Shown: positions 51,019 to 59,860 of the stretch, one piece after another
Numbering within the stretch: position 1 is the stretch's first letter
How the letters are laid out: each line of letters opens with the position of its first letter
Origin: Pseudomonas sp. 10S4
GTDB lineage: Bacteria; Pseudomonadota; Gammaproteobacteria; Pseudomonadales; Pseudomonadaceae
Assembly (NCBI RefSeq): GCF_034344865.1
Contig: NZ_CP133774.1
Coordinates: 1,240,001-1,304,000, forward strand
DNA length: 64,000 nt
Direction: 5' to 3'
Notes under the pieces: generated by a model
What the model was told of the DNA's origin: nothing
Database searches by the model: none
What the model saw: the letters and a program-made list of their open reading frames with translations, nothing else
Translations under genes and position numbers: made by a program

Positions 51019-51930
51019 CTAGGGTTGGCGGTTTCCCTCCTCACGCAGCAACGCTTGCAAGGTATCCAGGCGGGCACCGTCGAAGGCAATGACGGTGCCT
51101 TGCTCGAACACCCGGCGCGCCAGCCCGGTCAGTACTGATCCGGGCGGCAGTTCGATTTGTAGACGTACGCCGCGCTCGTAGGCGCTTTGCACCGTGCCGC
51201 GCCAATCGACGACTCGGCACATGTTGAAAGCGAGGTCGTCGCGCAACGCTTCAAGGTTGATGATGGGCCGTGCGCGACTGCCGCTCAGGTAGCCCATCGT
51301 CGGCGTTTTCAATGTCACTTTGGCGAAGGCTTCTGCCAGGGTTTTCGCCGGAGAGTCCAGTAGCGGGCAGTGCGATGGCACGCTAACAGCCAGACGTTTG
51401 GCCAGACCTGCACCGCGACCTTTCGCCAACTCGGCAACCGCTTTCATCGCCCCGTCGCTGCCGGCAATCACCACCTGGTTATCGGCGTTGATATTGGCCA
51501 GATAGACCGGCGTGTCGGCGCTGTGCACCTGCGCCAGCAAGCTTTCCACTGTGGATAAATCGAGACCGATGATCGCGGTCATGCCATAGCCCTGTGGATA
51601 AGCCTGTTGCATCAGTTCACCGCGCAGGCTGACCAGATGCAGGGCATCGCTGAATTCCAAGGCGCCGGCAATGACTGCTGCCGGGTAGGCGCCGATGGAC
51701 AATCCCGCCACGTAATCAGCCGTCGAAGACAACTGCCGTGAAGCAGCCACTCCGGCGATTAGCAGGCAAAGCTGAACCGCCCTAGTCGACTTCAACGACT
51801 CGGCAGAATCCAGCAGCAGCACGTCTTCGCCCAAGGTTTCACTCGCCTCGTCCACCGACTCCCGAGGCAAGCGATGAAGCATGCCCGGCTGCTGCGCGCC
51901 CTGGCCGGGAAACACCAGCAAGCTGCTCAC
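51019..51930 (-). CDS. mdcH: malonate decarboxylase subunit epsilon (malonyl-S-ACP transacylase)
   Basis: A 303-residue FabD-like transacylase: LLVFPGQGAQQPGM opening and nucleophile Ser78 in GLSIGAYPAA. It malonylates the MdcC prosthetic group to charge the enzyme. The GTG start at 51930 overlaps the mdcG stop by 3 bases (GTGA), a sign of coupled translation. Confidence 0.93.
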   Translation of the reverse strand: MSSLLVFPGQGAQQPGMLHRLPRESVDEASETLGEDVLLLDSAESLKSTRAVQLCLLIAGVAASRQLSSTADYVAGLSIGAYPAAVIAGALEFSDALHLVSLRGELMQQAYPQGYGMTAIIGLDLSTVESLLAQVHSADTPVYLANINADNQVVIAGSDGAMKAVAELAKGRGAGLAKRLAVSVPSHCPLLDSPAKTLAEAFAKVTLKTPTMGYLSGSRARPIINLEALRDDLAFNMCRVVDWRGTVQSAYERGVRLQIELPPGSVLTGLARRVFEQGTVIAFDGARLDTLQALLREEGNRQP

Positions 51931-52544
51931 GCTGCTCGCTCCTGAGGGTTCCAGGGATCAAGCACCAGACAGGCTTCAATTGCGTTTTTCAGCAGGATTC
52001 GCTGCGAAGGGCCGGCCCATTCGCGCAAGGCGATGGCACCGTGAGGTGTCTGCAATTGCATATCCACCCGGCACGCAGCGGTATCAAAAATCTTCACCAG
52101 TTCCTGAGCCTGTTCACGACTCATCGGTTGCGGCGTGCGCAGGATCAAGTCGAGGTCGCTGTGCTCATGCAACGCCTCAACACCACTGGCCAATTCAAAC
52201 CCCGCGCTACCGCTGATACCCCAGACCCAACCGCTGATATCAAGCATCGCGCGCAATTGAGTCAGCGCACGCAATACCGGCAGATCCCGATCAATCGAGA
52301 CATGACAAAGATCTTCGGGTTTTACCCGACGCTGAATCGCATCGACCGACATCGCCGTCGCATAACGCTGTTCACGCAACGGCCCGCGCACACCAACCGC
52401 AACCTGACCCACCACGCTCAACGCACGCCGAACCACCACAGGCTGACCGGCACTCAGCGATTCGATCACCCACGCAGGCGCGTCCAAAGGCAACTGCTCC
52501 GGGGTCATGCCCCAGAGCAGGTCGTGGGCCAGAAACGTGTTCAC
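51927..52544 (-). CDS. mdcG: phosphoribosyl-dephospho-CoA transferase (MdcC holo-ACP synthase)
   Basis: A 205-residue nucleotidyltransferase-like protein with GISGSAGFELASG and SDLDLIL, the metal-binding pattern of the family. It attaches 2'-(5''-triphosphoribosyl)-3'-dephospho-CoA to MdcC. The GTG start at 52544 overlaps the mdcE stop (GTGA). Confidence 0.9.
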   Translation of the reverse strand: MNTFLAHDLLWGMTPEQLPLDAPAWVIESLSAGQPVVVRRALSVVGQVAVGVRGPLREQRYATAMSVDAIQRRVKPEDLCHVSIDRDLPVLRALTQLRAMLDISGWVWGISGSAGFELASGVEALHEHSDLDLILRTPQPMSREQAQELVKIFDTAACRVDMQLQTPHGAIALREWAGPSQRILLKNAIEACLVLDPWNPQERAA

Positions 52545-53329
52545 CACTGCGCTCTCAGCAGTTCGCGAACCTTGCTCGATGCCGCCCGGTTGCTGGCGCC
52601 CAAGCGGGTGCTCAGGTCGCGGCCCTTCGCGGCGACATCGCTGATCGCCAGGCTCAGGCATTCAGTCACTCGCGTCAGATCCTGCACCGTCGGCTGCTCA
52701 ATCTGTTCCACCGACAAGGTTTCCCAAAGCAACCCGAGGCTCGCATAGCTGTCGATGTCATACGCCATCGGCGGCACGCTGGCGGCCAAGGCTTCCAGTT
52801 CTTCGACACTGCGCAAGGTCACCCGCGCTGCCGACGCCTTGCCCATGGCATGCACCATCACGCCCGGATCACGCAGGGCGATCAGTCGATTGGCTTGATA
52901 ACCATGGGCCAAAAATGCCCCGGACATTGCCTTGCCCACCAGTAAACCAATCACCGCATGGCCGGCCAATCGGGCGCGAGCGTAGCTGTCCGCCGCCCCG
53001 GCCAATGCTTGGTGAATGCCGAGGGCTTCTTCACGGCGACCGTAGGCTTGGCTCGGCACATCGACGATGGCGATCACGGCGCGCTTGTTCGGTTTATCAA
53101 CGTCAGCGGCGATCACTTCATCCACAGCCTTGGCCAGGCCCCAGCCTTCCAACAGGCCGACTTCACCATTGCGAGCACGGGGAAAACGGTTTTCGGGGTC
53201 GGTCACCACGGCAATAAACCGCACCGGTTGATCACCCAAAACACCGTCGGCAACCTTCAACGAAGCAGGCAAACCGTCGACCGGTTGTGCCCCGTTGCTC
53301 AAGGCGTTGAACCAGTTCAAACCTCTCAT
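52541..53329 (-). CDS. mdcE: malonate decarboxylase subunit gamma
   Basis: A 262-residue carboxyltransferase-like subunit (FIAVVTDPENRFPRARNGEVGLLEGWGLA; GHAVIGLLVGKAMSGAFLAHG). With MdcD it decarboxylates malonyl-S-ACP. Its ATG overlaps the mdcD stop (ATGA). Confidence 0.93.
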   Translation of the reverse strand: MRGLNWFNALSNGAQPVDGLPASLKVADGVLGDQPVRFIAVVTDPENRFPRARNGEVGLLEGWGLAKAVDEVIAADVDKPNKRAVIAIVDVPSQAYGRREEALGIHQALAGAADSYARARLAGHAVIGLLVGKAMSGAFLAHGYQANRLIALRDPGVMVHAMGKASAARVTLRSVEELEALAASVPPMAYDIDSYASLGLLWETLSVEQIEQPTVQDLTRVTECLSLAISDVAAKGRDLSTRLGASNRAASSKVRELLRAQW

Positions 53330-54168
53330 GAGCGTTCTCCTTGATACAGATCGCGAACCACTGACGGCTCGATTTGCGGTTCGGCGTCCAGCCGGGCCAA
53401 GCGCTGCAAGAACAGCTCAGCCTGTTGGCTACGTTGCTGCGCCGGCAAACCCTGCTTGAGCAATTCGCTGACCTGCTGCTGAATCTGCACCACGTCGTCA
53501 GCGACATAGCGATCCACCAAACCACTGGCAAAACGCTGCTCGCCACCGGTCAGGCTCCAAATGAAAGGACGATCCCGAGAGTCGTATTCCTCAAGCCCGG
53601 CTTCTTGCTCGATCACCTGCGGGCCATTCAGGCCAAGCCGCGCTTCCTGGGTCACCAGCAAATAACTGCACAACCCGGCCGCAATCGACATCCCGCCAAA
53701 ACAACCGACGCTGCCGGCCACGACGCCAACCACCGGTTGGTACTGGCGCAGATCGACAATCGCCGCGTGAATATCGGCAATCGCCGCCAACCCGAGATTG
53801 GCTTCCTGCAAACGCACGCCACCGGTTTCCAGCAGCAGCACAGCGCGGGTTGGAATGCCTTTGCGGTTATCTTCAGCGGCCAGCTCCAGCGCACCGGAAA
53901 TTTTGGCTCCGCCGACTTCGCCGAGGCTGCCGCCCTGAAAGGCGCCTTCAATCGCGGCAATCACCACCGGCAAACCGCCGATGCTGCCCTTGGCGATCAC
54001 CACGCCGTCATCGGCTTGCGGCACTACGCCTTGGCGCGACAGCCATGGCGACATGACCCGTTGAAACGGGTCGAGCAATTCGCGGAAGGTGCCGGCGTCG
54101 AGCAAGGCTTTCGCCCGTTGCCGGGCGCCGAGTTCCACGAAGCTGTGCTTGTTAAGGAGATCAGTCAT
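53326..54168 (-). CDS. mdcD: malonate decarboxylase subunit beta
   Basis: A 280-residue carboxyltransferase-fold subunit (GGLPVVIAAIEGAFQGGSLGEVGGAKISGALELA; GSVGCFGGMSIAAGLCSYLL). I start at the ATG 54168, which overlaps the mdcC stop by 8 bases; upstream frame extension is not family-like. Confidence 0.93.
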   Translation of the reverse strand: MTDLLNKHSFVELGARQRAKALLDAGTFRELLDPFQRVMSPWLSRQGVVPQADDGVVIAKGSIGGLPVVIAAIEGAFQGGSLGEVGGAKISGALELAAEDNRKGIPTRAVLLLETGGVRLQEANLGLAAIADIHAAIVDLRQYQPVVGVVAGSVGCFGGMSIAAGLCSYLLVTQEARLGLNGPQVIEQEAGLEEYDSRDRPFIWSLTGGEQRFASGLVDRYVADDVVQIQQQVSELLKQGLPAQQRSQQAELFLQRLARLDAEPQIEPSVVRDLYQGERS

Positions 54169-54460
54169 GGCCGATCTCCTCAAAGCCTTGTTCCAGACGT
54201 AAGCGCACCACGCCCGGCGTCGCGCCGAAGTCGTGAATATCAATCGCCATCGCTGGCGGTGTCTGGCCGTCAAACATCCGCGCAAACAGGTGCTGCCAGC
54301 GCTGTTCCGCGCCATTCACCGAGGTCTGCACCTGGATCGTCAACTTGCCGGCCACACCCGGTTCGATCAGCACTTCCAGATCGCCCGAGCCGACGCAGCC
54401 CACCAGCGTGCGGCCCTTGGGCGGCTGCCCGGCGGGGAATTCAAAGGATAAGGTTTCCAT
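54161..54460 (-). CDS. mdcC: malonate decarboxylase acyl carrier protein (subunit delta)
   Basis: A 99-residue carrier protein. Ser25 in the VGCVGSGDLEVL motif is the expected attachment site of the dephospho-CoA-type prosthetic group. Its ATG overlaps the mdcB TGA by one base. Confidence 0.93.
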   Translation of the reverse strand: METLSFEFPAGQPPKGRTLVGCVGSGDLEVLIEPGVAGKLTIQVQTSVNGAEQRWQHLFARMFDGQTPPAMAIDIHDFGATPGVVRLRLEQGFEEIGHD

Positions 54461-55318
54461 CAGAAAGCTCCGGACTCGATGCGGTCGATAAACAGGCAGG
54501 CGGCGAGCAAGTCGGCGGCGCCGCCGGGCGAGGCGTTCAACGCGATTAATTGTTCATCCAACTCATGCAACCGGCGACGACCACCGAGGCTGGCGCTACC
54601 GCCCGCGTCGAGTACGGCTTGGGCGCCGAGTTGCATGGTGTGCAAACCTTCTTCACCAGCGCGATAGAGCACGCAGGTGTCGGCCAGTTGGGTCATGATC
54701 GCTAGCAACGCGTCGAGGCGAGCGTTCTGTTCCCCGTGGCCCGAGGCGCGGCTGCGTTGGAGTTGCGGTAGAGCGCGTTGCAGCACCGAAGGGAAGCCGA
54801 GTTGTGCTTCCTCACGGGCGCCGCGTGCGCCGTAACGCTGGGCGACTTGGGCGCCGTGGCTCAACGGACGTGGGGCGTAGCGGTCTTCGAGCAAAGCAAG
54901 GCGCGCAGCACGCAAAGTCACTGCGCTTGCCTTGGTGTTCGTGGATTCCAGTGCCGCAGCAGCGACCAACAAACCCAACGCCCAAATCGCCCCGCGATGG
55001 GTATTCACACCGTTGGTGGTGGCGAGCATCGCTTGCTCCCCTTCCCGGCCAATCCGCCCGAGAGCTTCGCGCAGCGGTAAACCGACGTCGCCGAATTCGA
55101 TGGCCACTTCGGCCATTTCCTTGAACGCCGGCCACAAGGACAGCGCCGAGGCGTGCATCAGCCCAAGGTGCAAATCGGTATGCTGCGCCGTTGCCGCGAC
55201 GATCCACCAGCGCCGGTTTTGGCGACAGGTCCGCTTCGTCGATCAGCGCGTCCACCGCTAGGTCCGCCAGCCGTTCGGCCAAACTCAGTGTTTTGGTTTG
55301 CAGGTTAAGTGCGTGCAT
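54460..55318 (-). CDS. mdcB: triphosphoribosyl-dephospho-CoA synthase MdcB (single-base frameshift)
   Basis: Starts [20 protein letters not shown] directly after the mdcA stop. Homology runs to VDRRGNGA, then continues as [20 protein letters not shown] in another frame; one extra base (probably the C at 55183, plus strand) explains it. The corrected length is about 285 residues, normal for the CitG/MdcB family, which builds the prosthetic-group precursor from ATP and dephospho-CoA. Confidence 0.9.
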
Positions 55319-56989
55319 TTACCAGCTCCTGAACTTGGCGGGAGGGTTGTAGAGGCCACCAGACCACTCGACCAGATCGGCCACGCTTTTCGCCGCGAGC
55401 AGTTCGCGGGTGGCGTCGGTGCGGCGGATGCCGAGGTCTTCGGGCAAGGCGATCAAGCCTTCACGGCGCATACGGGCGGTGTCTTTCGGGTTGTGGCGCA
55501 TGCCGATGACGGTCACCCCGGCGACGGCGGCGATCATCGCTTGGCGTTCTTCCAGCGAACGGGCCTTGTACAAATAGGCGATGCCTTCTTCGGTCAGCAG
55601 GTGCGTGACGTCGTCGCCGTAAATCATGATCGGCGCCAGCGGCATGCCGCTTTTGCGCGCCACTTCCACCGCGTCGAGGGTTTCGACGAAGGTCGGTTTG
55701 CCGCCCTCCTGGAAGGTCTCGACCATTTGCACCACGAGTTTCTTGCCGCGCTCCAGCAAGGCTTCCGGTGCATCGTCGTGGCGCATGTCGAGCCAGGCAG
55801 GCGTGCTGTGGCGGCGACCGCGCGGGTCGTGGCCCATGTTCGGCGCACCACCGAAACCGGCCAGCCGTCCGCGAGTCACCGTGGAGGAATGACCGTCGCC
55901 ATCGACTTGCAGGGTCGCGCCGATAAACAAGTCCACCGCGTACTGCCCGGCCAATTGGCAGAACATCCGGTTGGAACGCAGCGAACCGTCACGCCCGGTG
56001 AAGAACACGTCGGGCCGGGCGGCAATGTAGTTTTCCATCCCCAGTTCGGTGCCAAAGCAATGCACGCTTTCGACCCAGCCGCTTTCGATGGCCGGGATCA
56101 GGGTTGGGTGCGGGTTGAGGGTCCAGTTGCGGCAGATCTTGCCTTTGAGGCCGAGGGATTCACCGTAGGTGGGCAGGATCAATTCGATGGCGGCGGTGTT
56201 GAAACCGATGCCGTGGTTCAGGGACTGGACGTTGTGTTTTTCGTAGATCCCGCGGATCGCCATCATCGCCATCAACACGTGCACAGGCTTGATGTGGCGT
56301 GGGTCGCGGGTGAACAGCGGTTCGATGTAGAACGGCTTATCGGCCACCACGACGAAATCGACCCAGGAGGCCGGGATGTCGACGCGAGGCAGGTCAGTGA
56401 CGTCGTCCACCAATTGATTGACCTGGACAATGACGATGCCGTCGCTGAAGGCGGCTGGTTCGATCAATGCCGGAGTGTCTTCAGTGCTCGCGCCGGTGTA
56501 GATGTTGCCGGCGCGGTCGGCCATGAAACCGGCCGAGAGCACGACGTTGGGAATCAGGTCCACCACCAGCCGCGCGTAGAGTTCGATGTAGGTGTGGATC
56601 GCGCCGATTTCCAGCAAGCCGTCTTCCAGCAACTGGCTGATGCGCAGGCTCTGGGTACCGGCGAAGGAAAAATCGAGCTTGCGGGCAATGCCGCGTTCGA
56701 ACAGGTCCAGGTGCTCAGCGCGGCCGACGCTGGGCATGATCATGTGCAGGTCATGCAGCTTGGCGGGGTCAGCCTTGACCAGCGAGCGGGACAGGAAATC
56801 CGCCTGCTTCTGGTTATTGCCCTCCAACACCACACGGTCGCCGGGCAGGATCAACGCCTCCAGCGCCGCAACGATCTTGTCGGTGGGCAACACCACACCG
56901 TCAGCCAGATCCTTGACCAACGCCAGACGCCGCTGCTTCTCGCTGCGCCGCCGCGTCCATCGCGAGTCGGGGGATATTGTTGTTGTCAT
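55319..56989 (-). CDS. mdcA: malonate decarboxylase subunit alpha
   Basis: A 556-residue acetyl-S-ACP:malonate ACP transferase. Visible features include SVGRAEHLDLFERGIARKLDFSFAGTQ, FTGRDGSLRSNRMFCQLAGQYAVDLF and GGAPNMGHDPRGRRHSTPAWL. It moves MdcC from acetyl to malonyl charge. The ATG at 56989 (MTTTISPDSRW) gives the usual length. It is the first gene of the operon. Confidence 0.95.
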   Translation of the reverse strand: MTTTISPDSRWTRRRSEKQRRLALVKDLADGVVLPTDKIVAALEALILPGDRVVLEGNNQKQADFLSRSLVKADPAKLHDLHMIMPSVGRAEHLDLFERGIARKLDFSFAGTQSLRISQLLEDGLLEIGAIHTYIELYARLVVDLIPNVVLSAGFMADRAGNIYTGASTEDTPALIEPAAFSDGIVIVQVNQLVDDVTDLPRVDIPASWVDFVVVADKPFYIEPLFTRDPRHIKPVHVLMAMMAIRGIYEKHNVQSLNHGIGFNTAAIELILPTYGESLGLKGKICRNWTLNPHPTLIPAIESGWVESVHCFGTELGMENYIAARPDVFFTGRDGSLRSNRMFCQLAGQYAVDLFIGATLQVDGDGHSSTVTRGRLAGFGGAPNMGHDPRGRRHSTPAWLDMRHDDAPEALLERGKKLVVQMVETFQEGGKPTFVETLDAVEVARKSGMPLAPIMIYGDDVTHLLTEEGIAYLYKARSLEERQAMIAAVAGVTVIGMRHNPKDTARMRREGLIALPEDLGIRRTDATRELLAAKSVADLVEWSGGLYNPPAKFRSW

Positions 56990-57065
56990 GACCACTCCAC
57001 GGGTTCGCTGTCGTGGGGTAACCATAGGAGGGATGTGTCAGGGCATCAATCAAGCGCAGTGTTGG

Positions 57066-57088
57066 ATCGTTACGCTCACCGTAATGAT
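57066..57088. promoter_or_regulatory. candidate MdcR operator upstream of mdcA
   Basis: ATCGTTACG-CTCAC-CGTAATGAT: 9-base arms matching at 8 positions, about 77 bases before mdcA. Its dyad and position fit a LysR activator site. No other site of this form is seen near mdcR. Confidence 0.55.
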
Positions 57089-57099
57089 CACGCAAACCC

Positions 57100-57350
57100 C
57101 TGTGGCGAGGGAGCTTGCTCCCGTTCGGCTGCGCAGCAGTCATAAAACCATGACGCGCGGTGCACCTGACACACCTCGGTTGCAGGGGTTGGGGCCGCTT
57201 CGCGACCCAGCGGGAGCAAGCTCCCTCGCCACAGCATTGCCCGGTCAGGTCTGCGGTGAATTGAAGGCCGCCATCGCGAGCAAGCTCGCTCCCACATTTA
57301 ATCTGCGGCGTGCACAAAACCTGTGGGCGCGGGCTTGCTCGCGAAGGGGC
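57100..57350. repeat. REP cluster (class B pair then class A pair)
   Basis: A class B inverted pair (57100-57235, TGTGGCGAGGGAGCTTGCTC arms) followed by class A cores at about 57273 and 57328. They fill the gap between the HEPN gene and the mdc promoter; no gene is seen there. Confidence 0.8.
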
Positions 57351-57405
57351 CAGAACAATCACCACAACTTTCAATGACAGAGCATCACAACCCGGCCATC
57401 TGCTG

Positions 57406-57810
57406 CTACACACGAATCAGAAGCTGCTCAGCACTTTCCAACAGCTGCGCCAGCAACGCCGGATCTTCATCCATATAGCCTTCGTACTCCGCCAGGTTCC
57501 GTCGCTCATGACACAGGGCGAACAACCGAACCTGTACTTTGCCAATATCAGCCGTATGAACCAGGCACTGAAACACCAGATATCGCTTGTCCGAACGGTA
57601 GCCACACAAGCGAAGCGCCGTCAGTGCAAGCGCATGGGCAGCGTTGTAAGCCAGGTCGAACCGACTCGCGAAGGACAGCGAAGGCGTTTGCGCATCTTTC
57701 AATCGATCCACCGCCGAACGCAGCAGCCCTTCGCACTCCTTGCGGTCCGACGGCTCGGCTTTCAGTCCACCGCTACGTAACAGGTTCTCCAGATTCTCGT
57801 TGCTGCCCAT
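57406..57810 (-). CDS. HEPN-like domain protein, partner of HTH-MNT
   Basis: A 134-residue, mostly helical protein with HEPN-type features: FDLAYNAAHALALTALRLCGYRSDKRYLVFQCL and the end motif RRNLAEYEGYMDED. The HEPN RNase motif (Arg, 4-6 residues, His) is not present in that segment: Glu stands where His would be. It overlaps the HTH-MNT gene by 38 bases, so the two are translated together. A toxin-antitoxin-like or regulatory pair is likely; activity is uncertain. Confidence 0.72.
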   Translation of the reverse strand: MGSNENLENLLRSGGLKAEPSDRKECEGLLRSAVDRLKDAQTPSLSFASRFDLAYNAAHALALTALRLCGYRSDKRYLVFQCLVHTADIGKVQVRLFALCHERRNLAEYEGYMDEDPALLAQLLESAEQLLIRV

Positions 57811-58402
57811 CCTTGGACTCCAAAGGGTTTTGCCCCATCAGGTTGATCTTGTCCTGCTGCGCTACCCGCACGACAAAGCTGTTTTCAGCCGCCAGTTTTG
57901 CGGCCCAGTCGCCGGGGGTGTAGAGCGTCGGGTTGAGGACGCGGCCCAGTTGTTCCTCCAGAGGCATGAGCCGCTCCATCACTTCACTGTAGTGGAGGCT
58001 TTCGCCGATCAGCATGAGATCAATGTCACTGGATGCGTTTGCCGAGTCCTTGGCGATGGAACCGTACACAAAGGCCCAGGTGATCTGTTCGGCAAAGGGT
58101 TGCAGCGCTTGGCGCAGAGGCTCGGCAATACCAAAGGTCTTGCGGGCGATGCCCAGCAGTTCGGCATAGATCGGGCAGTCGGGATTGGCTTGATAGTGGG
58201 TCTGGTTACCCTGGCGTGTCAGGGTCAGCACGCCGGCCTGCTGCAACCGATCCAGCTCGCGCATGAGGCTGCCTTTACCTACTTGTGCCCAGCGGGCGAT
58301 CTCGTTGGCGTAAAAACTGCGGTCGGGTTTGCCGAACAATAAGCCCAGTACTTTTTGCTGAGTAGTTGTGAACAAGGCTTGGCTGAGGGAAAGGTTTTTC
58401 AC
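57773..58402 (-). CDS. HTH domain fused to MNT nucleotidyltransferase
   Basis: A 209-residue protein. Residues about 10-75 form a winged HTH (QQKVLGLLFGKPDRSFYANEIA, GSLMRELDRLQQAGVLTLTRQGNQTHY). Residues about 105-190 are a minimal nucleotidyltransferase with Gly114-Ser115 and Asp126/Asp128 (YGSIAKDSANASSDIDLMLIG), intact for catalysis. MNT proteins paired with HEPN proteins can act as antitoxins that AMPylate the toxin; here the HTH suggests autoregulation. Confidence 0.78.
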   Translation of the reverse strand: MKNLSLSQALFTTTQQKVLGLLFGKPDRSFYANEIARWAQVGKGSLMRELDRLQQAGVLTLTRQGNQTHYQANPDCPIYAELLGIARKTFGIAEPLRQALQPFAEQITWAFVYGSIAKDSANASSDIDLMLIGESLHYSEVMERLMPLEEQLGRVLNPTLYTPGDWAAKLAAENSFVVRVAQQDKINLMGQNPLESKDGQQRESGEPVT

Positions 58403-58463
58403 AGTGGCAACCGATGAGTCCCAAAAAGGGAACGATAGGTCCCTTTTTGGGAATCTTCAACCC

Positions 58464-58594
58464 TGTGGCGAGGGGCTCGCCCCGTTCGGCTGCGCAGCAG
58501 TCGTAAAACCATTGCGCGCGGTGTACCTGATACATCTCGGTTGCAGGTTTTGGGGCTGCTTCGCAACCCAACGGGGGCAAGCCCCCTCGCCACA
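58464..58594. repeat. REP/BIME pair (class B)
   Basis: Outer arms TGTGGCGAGGGGCTCGCCCC and GGGGGCAAGCCCCCTCGCCA upstream of the HTH-MNT gene. Confidence 0.82.
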
Positions 58595-58801
58595 ACAGCG
58601 CTGGCTGCCGATTGGGGTTTTGTGTTTAAACGTTTGTCCGTATGAACGGCTGGAGGCTACACAGTCTGGCGTCGCTGCCTACAGCAATGCCGGAAGCCGC
58701 TGACTGGTGGGGTTTTGCGTTGATCTTTATCGTTTGTGGGTCGCTGAAAACTCAGCGAACGGGATTGGAACCCCCGGGTGTTAACGAGGCAAAAACGCCT
58801 T

Positions 58802-58953
58802 TCATAACGTATGCTTGCGCACCTTTAATGGGTGCACTCCGTTATGGCGGCTGTGCGCGGGAGACCTTAGTGTCTGTCGGGTTTTGTCCGTTTGCCCGGG
58901 TTCCAACCCGCGTACAGCTGCCACCCCATCGATTGGAACCCGATGGAGCAGCT
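58802..58953 (+). ncRNA. candidate structured leader RNA, copy 2
   Basis: Same layout as 17127-17277. P0: CATAACG/CGTTATG (58803-58846) with inner GCACC/GGTGC. P1: 58846-58857 with 58911-58922, 12 bp with two G-U pairs. P2: AGAC/GTCT (58862-58875). P3: CGGGTT/AACCCG (58878-58910), abutting P1 exactly as in copy 1. P4: CCATCG/CGATGG (58926-58946). Relative to copy 1, P1 has three double compensatory changes. It ends about 25 bases before the DUF6124-like ATG. Confidence 0.62.
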
Positions 58954-58978
58954 GAAACTCATTAAATGGAGCTTCACT

Positions 58979-59354
58979 ATGTTCAAACCTACCCCCAATC
59001 CCCGGAATCCGGCACCGATTCCCAAACATCCCTCGATGCAGAAAAAATGAAAGAAGCCGCCGACCGCGCCTTCGCTCACTACTTCCCCCGGCTGACGAAA
59101 AACCGGCCAAGCGCCGTAAACACCAGCTCTTCAACGTCGCCCCCGACATCGACGCCGAAGCCCTGCTCGCCAACGCCTCCGAAGACTTGCTGTCCATCAG
59201 CGCGATTGCCGTCAACCTGGCGGACGATGTGGAAGGCTCACGCCGCTCGGTGGCCTTGGCCCTTAGTCGATTGGCGGATGGGGTGCAGTTGTTGGTGGAG
59301 CAGGCGTTGGATCATTACGAGGCGTTGCAGATGCAGATGCGCGCCAAGGTCTAG
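58979..59354 (+). CDS. DUF6124-like small protein (two single-base frameshifts)
   Basis: MFKPTPNP opens the frame at 58979; PESGTDSQTSLDAEKMKEAADRAFAHYF follows in a second frame, and ADEKPAKRRKHQLFNVAPDIDAEALLAN to the end (MRAKV) in a third. Each step is explained by one missing C, in the C4 run at 59000-59003 and the C5 run at 59085-59089. Corrected length is about 125 residues, matching DUF6124 proteins of Pseudomonas, which are helical and of unknown function. It follows structured leader copy 2. Confidence 0.75.
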
Positions 59355-59363
59355 CGCATAACC

Positions 59364-59398
59364 CCTGTGGCGAGGGAGCTTGCTCCCTCGCCACAGGG
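59364..59398. repeat. minimal REP hairpin (class B)
   Basis: CTGTGGCGAGGGAGCTTGCT directly followed by its arm CCCTCGCCACAG: a class B element reduced to one hairpin, between convergent DUF6124-like and chpC genes. It may also terminate transcription, but lacks a T run. Confidence 0.7.
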
Positions 59399-59404
59399 TA
59401 CGGG

Positions 59405-59860
59405 TCAGACCAACCCGGCACTCACAAGTAACTCCTCAAGCGCCAGCAAGTCAGGCACTTTCGCCACTTGCTCCCCCACCTGCACCGCCGCCTGTTCCAG
59501 CGAACACAACGGCACATCGACATAGCTCAACTGGCTATCGAGCTTGTAAGACCGCGGAATCCCCTGCACCAGCAGTGCAATGAACTTCAACTCCGGCCGT
59601 CCTCCAAGGGCATTGAGGATGACGATCCGCGCGCGCTCGCCAATCACCACTTTATTGCCACACGCCGACTCGAAACTCAGCAACGGAATCTGCCGATCCC
59701 GCCACGTCACCAGCCCCAAGTACCACGGCGGTGTATCGAGGTCGAACGCCCCCGGCTGATAGTCGATCAACTCCGCAACGGCGACGTTGGGCAGGATCAA
59801 ATTGCGATCTGCCAAGGGCAGCAACAGCCCGGTGAGGTTGCTGGTGCGGTGCTCAAGCAT
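59405..59860 (-). CDS. chpC: CheW-like protein ChpC
   Basis: A 151-residue CheW-domain protein (GLLLPLADRNLILPNVAVAELIDY, PPWYLGLVTWRDRQIPLLSFE). Its ATG overlaps the chpA stop by 8 bases. In P. aeruginosa ChpC is an accessory coupling protein of the Pil-Chp system that controls twitching motility and cAMP. Here it directly follows chpA; chpB is absent between them. Confidence 0.88.
   Translation of the reverse strand: MLEHRTSNLTGLLLPLADRNLILPNVAVAELIDYQPGAFDLDTPPWYLGLVTWRDRQIPLLSFESACGNKVVIGERARIVILNALGGRPELKFIALLVQGIPRSYKLDSQLSYVDVPLCSLEQAAVQVGEQVAKVPDLLALEELLVSAGLV

Noticed and set aside
59364..59398. Rho-independent terminator between the DUF6124-like gene and chpC
   Set aside because: The stem is the class B REP core and has no T run on either side, so I list it as a REP hairpin.
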